From the NCBI GenBank assembly GCA_025526935.1, contig JAHLKD010000018.1, positions 186,001 through 250,000 on the forward strand: DNA of 64,000 nt. The letters are read 5' to 3'. Origin of the DNA: Cladochytrium replicatum. Its lineage: Eukaryota; Chytridiomycota; Chytridiomycetes; Cladochytriales; Cladochytriaceae. The notes beneath the pieces are model-generated. The model saw only the letters and a list, made by a program, of their open reading frames with translations. It made no database searches and was not told the origin of the DNA. Both the position numbers and the translations under genes were made by a program. Numbering within the stretch: the stretch's first letter is position 1; every line of letters begins with the position of its first letter. This document shows, piece by piece, positions 36,301-46,483 of this stretch.

Positions 36301-36548
36301 GTCGATTTTCAACTTCTGCAATCTCTTTCATGGTTCCAATTAGTCTCGCATCGATGCTCATTATAACCTTTGGATTTGATTCCTGCACAAATCATGAGCA
36401 ATGCACTCCAAGATACAAAACAGAACATACTGGATTGGTGATTGTAAGGAGCCCCTCCACAGCAAAGGGTCCGAGCCCTATATGAAGAGTTCAGTTCAGG
36501 ATTTATATTACCAAAATCAAGCAAGAATGGACGGACCAGGATACCCAT
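33345..36548 (-). CDS. arrestin-fold protein with two UIMs and an SH3 domain
   Basis: Exons 36548-36512, 36477-36431, 36382-35810, 35759-34453 and 34398-33345 give 1005 residues in one frame. Residues 1 to about 390 read as an arrestin fold: MGILVRPFLLDFGLGPFAVE, then beta-rich segments with HLKPPLVIPGKRQLIIAF, FTVSVPRVLVAGEIWEITY and GKWGSLSISHSVVMNV. Two ubiquitin-interacting motifs follow: EDPEFIAALQRSMKE (about 453-467) and EEQQFQQAMQESI (about 472-486). An SH3 domain lies at about 630-690, with VAYTPTKPDEIPLSVNDVVA, GDGWAFGLNETNGRTGAFP and INSI. The last 300 residues are Ser/Pro-rich with a short helix (YLDRLLETCEISGPEYIRRR). No PPxY is evident, unlike yeast ARTs. Likely an endocytic cargo adaptor reading ubiquitin and proline-rich ligands; this is inference. 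Confidence 0.82.
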
Positions 36549-37652
36549 GCAAGTATCGAGTCGGAACCGTTAGGTCGATCGAAAGTGGTTTCACATTGCT
36601 CCACGGATTGAGTCCACGCAGCAGCCCTCCCACGCCCTCTTTTACTTGAGCGACAGCCTTTCCCTTGTCCATTCAGAGATACTTCTTTCAGCCCGCCCCG
36701 GATACACCTGGGAAGGTTATCTTAACTTTAATAATAACCGGGTCAGCCACACGTATATTCGTTTGTATTGGAGGGATGGAAGGGCCGATGGACACATTCT
36801 GAGAACAAGAAAACAAAACCATTAAAGCTGGAGCCCTCGCGAAAAGAAAACCAAAGAAATTCTGAGAAGTCAATATCAAATAAAAGAGGGGTGACCCTCA
36901 AAACAACTCCAACGGACAAGGGCAAAGCAGTGGCTCAACGACATTACAATGGCAGTAACAGAAAAACAGTCCATATAAAAGGGACTGTGTTTGATGAGGA
37001 AGGGGAGGTATATTGGCGTAAACGCCTCGTCCCTTTTGAGAAAATAAAGAAAAGTAACGAAAACAACAGTGAAAAGCCAAGTTATGTTAGTGGGAGTCAA
37101 GCGTAAAAACTTCAACTGAAGTCAGGCTGCTAAGAAGGAAGAAACATGACAAGTTTTGACTGAAAGAGGGGAGTAAAAAAAAAAACTACATACTGAAATA
37201 AACGCAAGAAATAACGACTAGTTCTCACACACGGCTGGAGAATGGGTGCGAACACTGCTGCTGCAGAGGAAGGAAAGAAGAACGCCATACGACGAAGAAG
37301 TTCGAACAATCGTATGCCATCAATCGAGGAATGCTCAAAGGTCATACAATAAGTCCTTGAGAATATGGAGTCCAAAAAGAGACAGGTTGAGGTTATGGGG
37401 AGCGCCAAGAAGAAAATTGAGCAAATGAATTTCTCGCGACTTCCATTCTCTAGTGCAAAATCGAATCAAAAACGAAGTGAGGAACCAGGGATAAGGATCC
37501 CCACGTTGGGGATATTGAGACTGAAATAAAGGAAAAGAAAAGAGGAAAGTGAGGAAATAACTGTTGCGACTCACGTTTTTGGGGGGTTTTAAATTTGGAG
37601 GAGCGCCAATGTTTGACGTACTAAAACAAAATGGCATCCTTGAGGCAGCCCA
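36549..37652. other. 1.1-kb intergenic stretch, strongly purine-biased
   Basis: Between the arrestin-SH3 start and the zinc-finger stop. From about 36780 to 37580 the plus strand is dominated by A and G (AAGGAAGAAAC, GGAAAGAAGAACG). Frames here are Lys/Glu-rich and without motif. Being downstream of a minus-strand gene, it may be a pyrimidine-rich 3' UTR. Confidence 0.5.
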
Positions 37653-39676
37653 TTATCTTCCCTTCCGTGTGTGCGACCTAACTTTCGGTTCTAACTCGCC
37701 CGGCGGTACTGGCAAGGTCTGGGAGTTCTCCTCAAGCCCTTCTGGTGCAGGTAACCAGGGGAAGTTCACCATCGACAGTCTCGGACCATCAGGAGTGGCA
37801 GTGGTTTCATATTCGAAGGTGTAATGATCTTCGTTCGGCGGAGCACCATCCATGGATTGTGACGTTTGGTGTAATGAACCTTCCCCGATGTCAAGCGAAC
37901 CATGCACTTCGAATCTCGTCGTTGCACGTACCGGCAGACGACTCGATTTATCAGGGTGGTGCTTCTCCATGTGATACTTCAGCCCACCAGCATTCTTATA
38001 GCGCTTTCCACAATCGGCTTCCTCGCATACAAACGGACGGTGCTCAAAGCCCCGTTTCTTCAAGTACTCAAGGTGCATCTCCGCGGCTTCTTTGTCCGCC
38101 ATCGACCTCTCAACAAGTTTCTCAGCCATTTCTTGGATGTTTCGTATTCTCGGCGAGTTTGATGACGAGCTCGAAGTTGCCGACTCACTAAAAATGTCCA
38201 AATCTGCCCCGCCATCCCGCGAATGTGCCAGAACCCCGCTTTTGGCAATCTCCTCCATCGCCCTCGAATGATCTAGGACAATGTGCCCATGGGTGAGGTG
38301 GTACTTCAACCCATTTTGGTTGCGGTAAACCTTTGAGCAGATCAAGCACGAAAATATTCGCTCTCCGGTCGTTGGATCCACTTGATAGTAAGGCGAGTTT
38401 CGCTTTGATGCTGCCCTCAATCCACGAAGCTTACGCTTCAACTGCTGATCGGCCGTGAGGCCACTGGTTGCCTTCTTTCGCCCTCGTTTTTTCGCAAGCT
38501 TTGAAGGAGGCGGAGGAGATGATGAGTTGGAGACCGAAGTGCTGGATGCAAAGTCTGATTCGACCGAGGGTTCCCGTGATGTTTCCGACTTTGGCGTGAT
38601 ATAAGATGGGTTGACGTCTTCTGTAAGTTCTCCAAGTTCCGCCGCTTCAGCTGCTAGTGGTCGCCATGAAAAAAGAGGGTCGCCTTCTTGCGGCGTTGAA
38701 ACAATCCCCATTGGAGACATGCTCGACAGAGATTGATTAGAAACCGATGAGATACTCCCCTTCCTTGACGATGCTGGAAGGGCGGGCCAGTTGTACGGAG
38801 GAATCGTAGGCATGGTTGTCGGCGAATGCTGCGAGAGGCCCGGGGTAGGAGACCCAATCTCAAACTGTGGAACATTCAGACGAAATACGCCTCCCGGCAG
38901 ATTCGAGCCCATAGCTGGTGCTGGAACATGATCGGCACGCATGTGAACGCTTTTTGCCAGCTTTAGCATGGAAGTTTGAGATCCCTCGTTCATCTCCGAT
39001 GATGCGAAAGTATGTTGAGACTGACCCGTGACGTTAAGCGCGGTTCCAGGGTCGAAGACGTACATTGGAGACGAATAAGCCGAGGATATCTGAGGAGAAA
39101 GGAGTGCATTATTTGCTGGCGTCAGCCTGTCGTCCCAATCCGTGGAGTTGGCCGGATGAGACGATAGTCGATTAAATGCTATCTGGTGTCCCTCATCAAC
39201 TGATCCGAATCCAGAAAAGGAGGGGATCATTCGTAAAGGACTGACAAAGGCAGGCTGTTGGATTATTCCCGGAGAACCAACAGTTACGTTCACTGTTGGA
39301 GTATTGGCAAGCGATTGGTTGTTCATGAGAAGTACAGGCTGGGGTCGCAAGAGAACGAACTGATTGGTTGAATATTGATGAGCGGCAGGTTGGAGTGTAC
39401 TCATGTTAGGGACGAACAGGTAATTTCCAGGTATGTGGTGGTGGTGGTGGTTGGCAATCTGCACAGGTGATTGAGCGGCAGAGGAAGTGATATAATGGTG
39501 TGGAGTCCTACACAAATCGGTAAGTTGTGACAGAGAAAATGATGTGGTTTAGCTTACAGATCTGTATGATACAAGAGAGCAGGAGGGCTGGGTTGGGTTG
39601 TCTGAAATTGAGATTGCTGATGATGGCCATCTGACTCAATTGGTTTCTCCAAAGGATCGTGTGCCAGCTTGATCAT
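37653..39676 (-). CDS. C2H2 zinc-finger transcription factor, Sfp1/JAZF1 type
   Basis: Exons 39676-39558 and 39507-37653 join (phase 2) to 657 residues. Residues 1 to about 380 are His/Gln/Ser/Pro-rich with no fold. A basic stretch, LAKKRGRKKATSGLTADQQL, precedes finger 1, CLICSKVYRNQNGLKYHLTH (about 424-443). After an 80-residue Ser-rich linker comes finger 2, CEEADCGKRYKNAGGLKYHM (about 531-555). The spaced pair with N-[QA]-[NG]-G-L-K-Y-H is the hallmark of fungal Sfp1 and animal JAZF1. Sfp1 controls ribosomal protein and growth genes in yeast; the same job here is inference. The ATG at 39676 is chosen because the upstream exon fits the splice phase. The C-terminus is acidic-proline rich. 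Confidence 0.83.
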
Positions 39677-40856
39677 CCTTTCTTAAGCAGCAGACGGGAT
39701 TCGACCACATTCCTTGAACTAGTTCAATCGGAACGCTTTGGGCAAAAGCTAAGCTTGGGTCCTCAAAACTTGGCTATGAGGTAATCGACCAGCACAGTTG
39801 GCGTATGGATGCGATGCAGAGAAGGATCGCTCAAATCATAGCGGGCCACCAATGGGAAAAGCTTTGTTGCGAGCGGAACAATCTTATTCTTGTGCGCCGG
39901 AGTGTAAAAGGGGAACAGTCGTGCGTCGGGGCGTGTTGTCCGACGTGGCTCATACAGGTGTAACCCCGGGCCGTCCACATCAGTGGGTTGCATTTCAACA
40001 AATTACAATCACAGGGTCTGGGTGTGATTTGTGGTAGATGGGATCGGGTTGTGAGGTTCAACCTATGCCCTGTGATACGGACGAATCATTTTACAATGGA
40101 CACCGACATGGCAACGACGGACCAATAGATCTAAGTAAGATCTCTCTTTGTGGTGGTATGTGTGTGTGTGCATGATGTGGTCCGTGATGTGAGGGATGAC
40201 TGTACCTGGTATGGGTGCAACCAATCAATTGCTAATGGCTATTTTCTTACGGTTGGTTGCTATCTTGTGTGCTCGCTACAGTATTTAGCCACACAAAGGT
40301 GGAATACGGGCTTTGAACTTATTAGACGACGAATCGTTCTCGCCCCTCTCCTTCCCTAGGATAAAGATGTAGGATAAAGATGGCTCGCCTCCGGGGCACA
40401 CCCCGAAATAGACAAAAAAAATAACAATAAAATTAGACAATGAAATACAAAAAAAGCATGACTTTCTACTGGAGAGAGAGATGTCACGAAAAAAGGAACG
40501 TACTGGATGCGACTATATGTCATCCAAAATCAGTAGGCAGGTGAACAGACATTTTTGGTAGATCAATACTGAGAGTGATGAGTTTCGAATGTGTGTGGAT
40601 GTTTTCGAGTGTGAGTTGGATTATGTGCGTTATAGGACTTTCTTACTACAGTCACTTCAACAACCATACACATAACACACTATCTGGGTCCATTAACCAA
40701 ATGTACCCGATCCGAAAGCCGGGTTTTCAGGGGAATTTGACGGGTCAGATCCAGGTCGGGTATCTGGTCCAGAAGCAAACCCTTTTAGGTTCAAGATTCA
40801 GACCCAAAGAAAATCCAATGTGATAAGAAAGCTGAAAGGAAGCTATAGTTCTTTCT
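39677..40856. other. gap between zinc-finger gene and repeat region
   Basis: This is the upstream region of the zinc-finger gene followed by sequence without a gene. At 40700-40800 there is GGGTC/GACCC-rich sequence (GACGGGTCAGATCCAGGTCGGG) related to the inverted-repeat element at 42448-42602. Short frames carry no motif. Confidence 0.45.
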
Positions 40857-41125
40857 GTCCACCGGACACTTTCCAAGAAGACACAATATATGTTTTGTAT
40901 CAAACAACTTCCATCACCACAAGCTGTACTTTCTGTCCACCCGGACACTTTCCAAGAAGTCACAACAGAATTCTGTAACAAACAATTTTTACCGCAACAG
41001 ACAGCGAGAGCTGTGCTTTCTGTCCACCTGGACACTGTCAAGAAGTTACAACGGAAGTACTGTAACAAACAATTTCTACCACGACAGACCTTGAGAGTTA
41101 TGCTTTCTGTCCACCCGGACACTTC
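40857..41125. repeat. tandem array A, about 87-bp units with GTCCACCCGGACAC core
   Basis: TTTCTGTCCACC.GGACAC occurs at 40857, 40935, 41022 and 41109, spaced 78, 87 and 87 bases. The sequence between cores is also similar (CAAGAAGT.ACAAC, CTGTAACAAACAATTT.TACC). The core is partly self-complementary (GTCC..GGAC). The same core recurs in array B at 44608-45055. Confidence 0.85.
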
Positions 41126-42095
41126 AAGCTGTAACTTTCAAGCCACTCAACAACAAAAAATTGATGCCCCCTTTGTTTAACCAAAGCATAAGGCAGCATC
41201 CGACGCAAGCCAAACTGACTTCTCAGAATGCATCAGAGCTTCCTGCCGACTTAAGTTTTGCTGACTCTTTAGTGCAACAGGAGCCAGCAGCTGGATTGGT
41301 TCAACCATCAATGCTTTCTTCAGTTGCAGATGTTGATAGCATTTTGGACTATAGAGGTGGTTGAGGCGGCATAGCAAAGCATTACTATAAGGTTGATAAT
41401 GGACTGAGAACGTGTTTGGTAGCGAAATGCAAGTGGAGCCAGGAAGTCACCAGGCCGCTTGGACTGTTGGACACTGTCCTCAAGGGACAACAAGCATTGA
41501 ATTTTGGCTTGCTGGAGAAGGAATGTTAAAAACCAAGGGCTTCCCCTAGCAGCGGTAGGGCGTTTTAGCTGTACTGTAGCTAGCACAACAGCTCCAGGTT
41601 CCGTCTCTTGGCCCGGTTGAATATGGGGTAATGACAAAGCAAAATTCCCTTGCTGCACACAAGCACTCTGTGGCTAATACAAATCAAGGCTAGGATTGCC
41701 TAACCAGGAAGACTGTGGTGTGTGAGAGTTTGGTTTGTTCCACTGTCTCAAGGAACCAGCCACTCTCACACCTGCACTAAATATTCCCACACAGAAATTC
41801 GCACGCCCAAACATGAAAAACAATGACAATAAACAGCATGACTGCCCAAAACATAAATCAAGCAATAGCATAAAAAGCTCTCAAGCCCAAGAGAAAAAAC
41901 CTATTGTGCAAAATAATGGCTAAGCCCCCCAAGGATACACAGAATTTTAACAAGGAGCAAGACTTTGTGTTCAATCCAGATGTCGTGTGGTGGTCAATTT
42001 TGGACTGGATTGCTGCAGACAATCAGGCTTTTACTATAGTGGAGAACAAGTTCCTTGTCAGCATGCTGAAGACTTTTCACCCAAACTATACTTCT

Positions 42096-42441
42096 TTCAC
42101 CAAAAGGATAGCCATACGATGGAGCTGCTGCAGGCTAACCAATGCAAGGGAGCTGGTTGGAGAACTGGTTCGTTGGACCTTGGGAATTCTACCTATCCCC
42201 TTGATAGCCGACGAGATACTTCTTGGGCTGCCTGTTGATGTTGGCACTGCAGGTGTAGCCGCTTCTGAATGACCAGCCTGTCGTTTCAGAGCAGCAAGCT
42301 CTCCCTCTATGGCAGTCACACGTGATTTCTATTGTGAAATCTCCTGGGACGCCGTCTGCTTCTCCCTTTCCATTGCAGCAGTGATCTCCCTGAACCTTGG
42401 TAGCTCTTCGTGCTCCCTGTGCCAAATCAATGCACCCACTA
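42096..42441 (-). pseudogene. truncated second copy of the coiled-coil ORF
   Basis: This segment matches 43299-43645 in the same orientation at roughly 88-90 % by eye (shared CTTTCACCAAAAGGATAGCC at one end). The copy has small frame-changing differences and stops abruptly at 42441, where the GGGTC-rich inverted-repeat element begins. It therefore cannot encode the full protein. Confidence 0.75.
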
Positions 42442-42447
42442 AGGTTC

Positions 42448-42602
42448 GGCGGGTCCAGGTCGGGTCCGGGTTTCAGTGGCGACCCGCACCAAACCCTTTG
42501 GGTCGGGTCGTGTTTGTCTGGGGACCCGCCGGGTCACTGACGGGTACAAAGCAAATACCCGGACCCGAAGTGGTTGAAACCCGTACCCGACCCTGACCCG
42601 CC
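42448..42602. mobile_element. GGGTC-rich inverted-repeat (MITE-like) element
   Basis: The left arm 42448-42475 (GGCGGGTCCAGGTCGGGTCC...) and the right arm 42575-42602 are inverted copies over 28 bp with about 25 matches. The interior is also rich in GGGTCGGG and GACCCG. Total length is 155 bp without coding capacity. A related fragment lies at about 40700-40800. No clear target-site duplication was identified. Confidence 0.6.
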
Positions 42603-43189
42603 GGGTTTTTGCTGCCCAGGAGAGGATTGATTGAATTTAGAGTTAGACCACGGATATTTACATGAACACTTTGTGTCTGTGTGGACAGTGTGTATTTTAG
42701 AAACACTATCGTAAAAAGAAACAAAACTCCACTGAACAATCACAAGTTGATAGGTGGAACAGCCCAAATCAGCTTCTGTATCTGGTTCATATTGTCAGAG
42801 TCCCATCCACCACTGGTTACGTCCTTCGCCAACCCAGTCCTGATGAACCGATCAATGTCATCATTTGAAAGCATGAAATCCTTGGCTAAACCTGTCTTCC
42901 AAGGTTTCCAATCCACCTCAGGGAGCGTTATGGACGAAAGATGCCCGATGTATGCCGTCCAGAACCTTAGCCACTCAGAAGGATATGCATCCACTAATGC
43001 CCTGAACATGCGATAGATAGTGGCAGACGTACTTAGCGAATTATTGTGCCGTATCCAGTTTCCGAGCAAAATGTGCACCCTAAGAAGAGTAAGGCTGCTC
43101 CGAGCACTGCTACTTGAAGTTGATATTCGGCTTGAGCGGTTGTCTGATTCAACAAATATGGGCTGTAAAAACTCATTTCGGGAGAGGAC

Positions 43190-44122
43190 TTAGTAGTTTA
43201 CGTTGACGTACTTGATTGATGGTGGAAGAGACGGCAATTTAAGGTCATAAATAACCTCATTGATCTTATGCATCTGGAAGCAGATACCCTGGATGACCTC
43301 TTTCACCAAAAGGATAGCCGTACGACGGTGCTGCTGCAGGCTAAGCAATGCAAGGGAACTCGTTGGAGAACTGGTTCGATGTACCTTCGGAATTCTACCA
43401 ATCCCCTTGATAGCCGACGATATGCTTATTGGGCCGCCTGTTGATGTTGGCGCCGCAGGTGCTGCAGCTTCTGAATGACCAGCCTGTCGTTTCAGAGCAG
43501 CAAGCTCTCCCTCCAGGGCGGTCCCACGTGATTTCCATTGTGAAATCTCCTGGGAAGTTGCCTGCTTCTCCCTTTCCATTGCAGCGGTGATCTCCCTGAA
43601 TCTTGCTAGCTCTTCGTGCTCGCCGTGCTGAATCAATGCACCCGCCCTGCCCAATTCATCAATGAGAGCCTTCTCTTGCACTTCTGCTGCGATGCGGGTC
43701 CTTCTCTCGTTCATTGCAGTCTCTTCAAGATCTTTTGTCATGTTCAACAGTCGTTCTGACTGTTTGAGGACCTGTTTTGTCCTTTCACGGTCCTCATCTG
43801 CTCGTTTGATGGTCGCTTGGAACTCGTCAACCTTTGCAGTGACAGGCATTCCTCTGTAAATGCCGTACTTGTGTCCCTGCCGCCTGTAAAAGTCCAGAAA
43901 TGTTGTTTCCTTCTGAAAGGAAGAGCTTTTCAAGCACTCCATACGATAGGCATTTGCTGCTGTCATGAACTCCGTTTGTCTACTGCATGCATCGTGAATT
44001 TCTTTCAGGGCTTGACAAACTAGCTTGCTGTCAGAGTTGTGTCGGTCGATCAACCCTTGAAAAGCAAATCTTGGGCTGCATTCATCATGATTTGTTTGAC
44101 AGTTGCTGATGAAGTGCTCCAA
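43190..44122 (-). CDS. coiled-coil ORF of a repeated element, function unknown
   Basis: About 310 codons are open from the KASRHSYNLEHFISNCQTNH region to NVNY at 43190. The first 100 residues are mixed, with Cys and aromatic residues (CSPRFAFQGLIDRH, FLDFYRRQGHKYGIYRGMPV). A coiled coil follows (KRADEDRERTKQVLKQSERL, ELARFREITAAMEREKQATS), then a Ser/Pro stretch and a hydrophobic C-terminus. No ATG opens the frame at 44122, so an upstream exon is expected. The 44515-44165 frame (MPQTSKKRAIQQSK..., basic then acidic) is a candidate, but I could not find an in-frame splice. A partial copy at 42096-42441 and flanking tandem arrays suggest a mobile or amplified unit. Confidence 0.45.
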   Translation of the reverse strand: MEHFISNCQTNHDECSPRFAFQGLIDRHNSDSKLVCQALKEIHDACSRQTEFMTAANAYRMECLKSSSFQKETTFLDFYRRQGHKYGIYRGMPVTAKVDEFQATIKRADEDRERTKQVLKQSERLLNMTKDLEETAMNERRTRIAAEVQEKALIDELGRAGALIQHGEHEELARFREITAAMEREKQATSQEISQWKSRGTALEGELAALKRQAGHSEAAAPAAPTSTGGPISISSAIKGIGRIPKVHRTSSPTSSLALLSLQQHRRTAILLVKEVIQGICFQMHKINEVIYDLKLPSLPPSIKYVNVNY

Positions 44123-44607
44123 GTTGTAGCTGTGCCTGCTTGCTTTGAATTTTCAATACCAAAGTCATATGTCTGAAGCAGGACAGAGGCTGTCGGTGAG
44201 TAAATAGTCAGTATCCCCTTTAGTACCACGTCGCGCCGGTTTGTTTGAAGGAGCAGTCAATTCGACATCTGTCGATTTGACATCTAGTGTTTCTGCTCCT
44301 TCCACTTCAGAACCCGATCCCAGAGTTGTTTCAGGTCCAGTCACCAAGTCTGCACTTGGTTCTCTTTCAGCTGATGTTTTGGATTGTTGTATAGCTCGCT
44401 TCTTTGAAGTTTGAGGCATGGTGTTGGTAATGTTTGTCATGGGAAGATACTGGCCCAGCATATTTGCCAGAATGTTTACGGAACGTATGATATAACACTT
44501 CCCTAACACTAGCAAGTCTTATACCTATAGTTTTCTACCCAATATGACAATACGCTAGGGAAGAAACGGTCTACCCAGACACAGTGTCACGCAGTCTCCC
44601 AGATTAT

Positions 44608-45055
44608 GTCCACCCAGATACTTTCTCAACTCCTTGGCCGCACTTCAGTGATCTCCATCAAGTACAACGAACCTCTCTACAAATACTATTAGGAGAAGAA
44701 TACAGCTAACGTCTCTACAAATAATACTAGCAAAAGGGTTCTGTCTACCTGGGCACTTTCTCAACTCATTGACGATACTTCAGTAATCTCCGCCAAATAC
44801 AACTAACCTCCCTACAAATGCAACTAGCAATAGGATTTTGTCCACACAGACACTTTCTCAACTCATTGACAGTACTTCAGTAATCTCCACCAAATTAAAC
44901 AAACCTCTCTATCAATATTACTAGCAATCCGACTCTGTCCACCAGGACACTTTCTCAACACCTTGACCGTACTTCAGTGCTCTCTACCCAATACAACTAT
45001 CCTCTCTATCAATCCTTTTACCAATAGGATTCTGTCCACGCGGACACTTTCTCTC
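44608..45055. repeat. tandem array B, about 97-bp units with GTCCACC.GGACAC core
   Basis: The core GTCCAC..G.ACACTTTCTC starts at 44608, 44743, 44840, 44937 and 45033, the last four spaced 97, 97 and 96 bases. The rest of the unit is shared too (CTTCAGTAATCTCC.CCAA, AACCTCTCTA, TAGCAATAGGATT). The core is the same as in array A, but the unit body differs. Confidence 0.87.
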
Positions 45056-45189
45056 TCCTGGACGGTTCTTCAAACAGATGAACACTCAAAACAACAATAA
45101 TATTCAAATCATTGGGTTATCATTAGTTGCTTCCACCCCTCAGACCACATCAAAATCCTAGTCAAAATTATGCACCCTTGCAAAATCCT

Positions 45190-46300
45190 CACAAAAACCA
45201 CTTTTAAATCCTTCTAATCACTTTTGAACGGTTCTTCAGCACTCAATTGATGCAGCCAGTCATAGCGGCACATCAACGCATTTATTGTTCTTGGAGCAAG
45301 GCGATTACGAGTTGCAGGTACGAAATCAACCCCGGCTGAAAAATTTTGTTCAACTGGAGTGTTTGTTGCTGGTATACCTAAATAGTGCATTGCCATCTGG
45401 CCTAGGGCCGGAAAGTTCACACTTCGAACGGTCTTCCACCAGTCATAATATTGATAAGCTTCCCATCAGAATCAATGCTGCAGAGTACCGGTGTATTTCC
45501 AGAAACATCAGCACCACTGTTCTTGGTTTTCTGTGTCTTGTATGATTCCTCCCAGACTTTCCACAGTGGTGACAGGATCCCTTCCTACAACTTTCTCCCA
45601 ACCCTTTGAAAAAATAATATTGATCCTTAAAACAATGATCGAGTACCGTAGCAACCGCTAAACACAGGCTCTTAGTGATTGAGTAATATACTCCCAGCTT
45701 GTTTAGTCCATTGCTTTGCTGAAAGTTTCATCCGATTCTGCTCTAGGTCCTCCAGTTGATTGATAAGTGTTGAATTATAAGTTTTCTTCATGAAAGTTTT
45801 GTTTAGGAGAAAAGAACTTGCAGTGCAAAAGATATTACCGACTGTGAGTTTAACAGAACGTGATGGAAACTTGATGGAATGTGCAGGATTTTATGTTGGG
45901 GAAAGTTCTAGCACTTTGGATTGATTTAAAAGCGGAGCTCATGCCGCTCAATACACTTGAAGATCTTCCGCTCAATCCTCCATTCTCCAAAACCCAACAA
46001 TAAGATCGTTGTAAAATGGAACAACAAGCAGAAGTGTTGGATATCTAGACCCTTGATTGCCTTCGATACAATCTCGAAAACACTCAAACCATCCCGGATC
46101 TTCTGTAGGACCTCCCATTGCTTTGCATTTATTGACCAATCTTTCAAAGAATCTTCAAACCAGCATATTTTGTCCATTGCCTCTCGTAGCTGTAAGGCTC
46201 GTTTGACCAAAAAGAATGTGCTATTCCAGCGAGTTGTCACATCGATAATTGGTAATATTGTTTTCAGGCTACAAGAACGTGAGCAGGAAACCACCCAGGT
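45190..46300 (-). mobile_element. dead hAT-family transposase
   Basis: Minus-strand pieces in hAT order: DVTTRWNSTFFLVKRALQLR (about 46235) with KQWEVLQKIRDGLSVFEIVS; SITKSLCLAVATVLDHCFKD (about 45655). WWKTV..., then FPALGQMAMHYLGIPATNTP and VEQNFSAGVDF...RNRLAP...INALMCRYDWL (45420-45214) follow. The last block is the hAT dimerisation domain. Stops and frame changes separate the pieces. The N-terminal BED finger is missing, as the oxidoreductase gene begins at 46484. No terminal inverted repeats were recognised. Confidence 0.8.
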
Positions 46301-46483
46301 TTGACGCCGTGAAGATCCACATGCAAGCTTGGAGCCTTACTTGCTGGTGCGACCCACTAGAACCCGAGCGCGGCGACGTATTTTATTCATTTATATTTCT
46401 GGAAAGGTTCATTCTCTTTTTCAAACTGTGCAACTTCGAAAATTTTCCAAGGAGAGGCACGCGACAAGGAGCTGAAACTCACA

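Noticed and set aside
36768-37106. 112-codon plus-strand frame
   Set aside because: Purine-rich composition alone explains the lack of stops; no homologous motif.
40857-45055. CRISPR array interpretation of the regularly spaced cores
   Set aside because: Unit bodies between cores are similar to each other rather than unique spacers, and the host is a eukaryote; these are tandem repeats.
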